This document shows, in pieces, positions 61,901 through 64,000 of a stretch of 64,000 nucleotides of DNA (positions are counted from its first letter, which is position 1; the number at the start of each line of letters is the position of its first letter). The translations under genes and the position numbers were made by a program. The notes beneath the pieces were generated by a model that did no database searches, was not told the DNA's origin, and saw only the letters and a program-made list of their open reading frames with translations. This DNA comes from Patiria miniata. Its lineage: Eukaryota; Echinodermata; Asteroidea; Valvatida; Asterinidae. The DNA is taken from assembly GCF_015706575.1 (NCBI RefSeq), contig NW_024037072.1, positions 3,787,001-3,851,000 of the forward strand, given 5' to 3'.

Positions 61901-64000
61901 TAATAAATATTTTCACTTGTGTCTTAACTACAATAGGTTTACATTAACTGTTAAACCCGGTATTCGTGGTTTTGGTGTATAGTTGTGCACCTGAAATCAC
62001 TTTCCAATCCAACCCCACCCCTCATCCATTAATTCCCCACCCCTGCTCCACCCCGGTACGATGTGATCTTCAGTGACTGTCTTTCACAGGTTTAGTCACT
62101 CGTTTTTACCAATGAAGCCATAATAGAGAGTTTTATGCTGATGCAGTTCGGTGAAAGTGTGAATGTCACCGTAGAATGAAGTCATTTGTGTCAAGGGACT
62201 GCGCGTCATTCTGAGTAACGCGTTCGACGAGTTGTAGTAGAAAGTGGCGTCTTAATTTGTTCAACTTGCACAAGCTCCAGACATCTTGGAAGATTGATAC
62301 TTTTTTCCCAAAAGGTTACGGGATAGTTAATAGAAGGGGCCTTTTTTGGAGACTTTGTTCTTCAGTTTAGAGTTCATCATGATAACCCCCTCCTTGTCTG
62401 ATTTTTCATATTGTCACCTTAGATGTCTTTATATGGGCGACCAATATTATTTCGATGATTCTTGTCCAACCCTCTGCTTGGGTCATTATCGGCGGTCGAG
62501 CCCCTTACCGGTATTACAAAAAAAACCTGGTCCTTCACACTAGTATCCCCTCAATAAAAATCTTAAAATTACCACAGCAAACTGAACATCATAAAACATT
62601 AGAAAGTCTACATAGGCCTCTAACACTTTACACAAAGTATATCACACATTACGCGACAACCACAATGCACATCCACCCAATCCCATTATCTGGAAAATGA
62701 GTTCTTGTTCGTCTTATGGCTAATGGAAGAAATCATTCCAACATTAGGCCTAAGTCTTTGCCAAAGATAAAATTCCGTCGATGAATGAAGGTCGACCGGG
62801 TCCAGTACGGGATATCGTCGGGCTACTGAGGACATCCGTGTTGGCTAAGACCCCGGTACGTTTCGAGCTCGGAAACACGGACCGACCTACCTCCGCTCCT
62901 CGGTACCATCCAAGGACATCGTTACAATATCGGAAATAATCGGTTTGGTAAAGTTGTTTATTTCGAAGCTCTATTGCGTATCCTGGTGCACGCAGAAAAG
63001 TGCCGTAGAAAGTGGTCGTTCTTTGATGCTAGCATTTAGTGGTTAGATTTCGAACAATTTGGGTGACAAAATTCTGATATTATGACGAAAGTTCAAGAAG
63101 GGGTTTCTGAGGGGAAAATTGATCGTTTCTGATGTTTCTGGACTACTTTAAGGCCTATATTTTTATTTTTTCAAAGGGAAGTGGATATAATTAACAACTG
63201 GTACCATCCTATATATGCTATTATGTCTAGTAAAAAGGAAATAATTGTCTTCTGGAATGTTTGCTTAGCGGTTTCCCTACTGGTGACCATATATCCTGGT
63301 TTCGCGGTTTAAAGGTAATTAAAAATGGACGTCTTGGCAACCAAAATATTTGTCTTGGGATACAAAACAGTCTTAAGAATGTGAAGGTTGCACCAAAATC
63401 ATCAAGGGACCCTGTCTACGATTACGTTGATTGAACTTTAAGTGTAATCTAAAATTGTGTCTAGACTTTTTGGGCGTTTATTATTGTTTTGGTAGTTTAG
63501 AATTTAATTTAGTTCCACCCATTAAGTTATTGATAGGAATAATTGGCCTTTCTTCGCTGACTCTGTTTTGATTGTGTCTCTGTTCTTGTTTATGTGGCGG
63601 TTGTTTGGTTGTGTCCCGTGTTTTATATCCACAGAATTTGAAAGTTTGGCGAGTGTAAAAAAAATAAGCGATTGTTTTGGGATTTTACCATTAACAGGAA
63701 TTGAATACATTGTTTTTGTTACTTTGTGGTTGAATCACCTAACACAATTATTCGTAAGAATTTAGGTGAAAGTCGTGAATATTAATGTGGAAAACAATAC
63801 TGATCGAAATGGATATCGTAGCAATAGTTAAACAAAATCATAATCAGTCTGTATGCATCGATAGGTTAGTCACAACTTTCATGCCAATAGACGTGAAAAT
63901 GAAACAGGGTTTCAGTTTTAGAGTGAGGTTAATTGGTTATGATATGTCTATCCTAACAGGTGGATAAATCATTAATTAGCAGACTAACTATATCTTCTCA
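59000..64000. other. Intergenic, no gene recognised
   Basis: A hAT-like terminus (caggggcagatctagc) lies at 59709-59724 without a visible partner. The stretch 59988-60246 follows a good acceptor (gttttcag) and is open to TGG TGA with GC-rich, Cys-containing sequence; it could be a terminal exon but matches no family I know. Nothing else is supported. Confidence 0.35.

Overview
This is animal nuclear DNA. Every recognised gene is split by introns with GT-AG splice sites, and the introns and spacers are full of small DNA transposons, fold-back elements, minisatellites and G/C homopolymer tracts. The gene set and the repeat style (tagcgccctcta motifs, long inverted repeats with minisatellite arms) suggest a marine invertebrate deuterostome, most likely an echinoderm. 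That placement is inference; no species can be named from the sequence.

Layout. (1) 1096-10425, minus strand: eight exons for the N-terminal 428 residues of a carnitine O-palmitoyltransferase 1 (CPT1); the catalytic half lies beyond the left edge. (2) 10426-15847: spacer with a ~120-bp satellite array and small inverted-repeat elements. (3) 15848-31701, plus strand: a complete 13-exon TFIP11 gene (809 codons plus stop), with phases that agree at every junction. (4) 31702-33409: a short spacer between convergent genes. (5) 33410-44877, minus strand: a complete 5-exon SPC24 kinetochore gene (203 codons plus stop), inflated by two fold-back elements in introns 1 and 4. (6) 44878-50692: spacer with a 1.92-kb MULE-like element, hairpins, a tRNA-Val-like sequence and small MITEs. 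(7) 50693-52840, minus strand: a 2-exon, 364-residue membrane-anchored glycosyltransferase of the nucleotide-diphospho-sugar transferase (GT77-like) type. (8) 52841-64000: about 11 kb with no gene I can recognise.

The genes are ordinary housekeeping genes with unrelated roles (mitochondrial fatty-acid import, spliceosome disassembly, kinetochore attachment, glycosylation). Nothing suggests co-regulation. CPT1 and TFIP11 are divergent, 5.4 kb apart; TFIP11 and SPC24 are convergent.

The striking content is the mobile DNA. Three separate fold-back elements carry arms made of tandem repeats, each with a different repeat unit (20 bp in TFIP11 intron 1, 57 bp in SPC24 intron 4, TCGACC-type in SPC24 intron 1). 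This architecture resembles the TU elements known from sea urchins and FB elements of Drosophila. The 5.8-kb copy in SPC24 intron 4 has a target-site duplication, and a tandem paralogue of its insertion site survives uninterrupted in the same intron. There are also two MULE-like elements sharing termini (9-bp duplications), three tiny palindromic elements with telomere-like cores and 8-bp duplications, and several Harbinger-like MITEs with TAA/TTA duplications.
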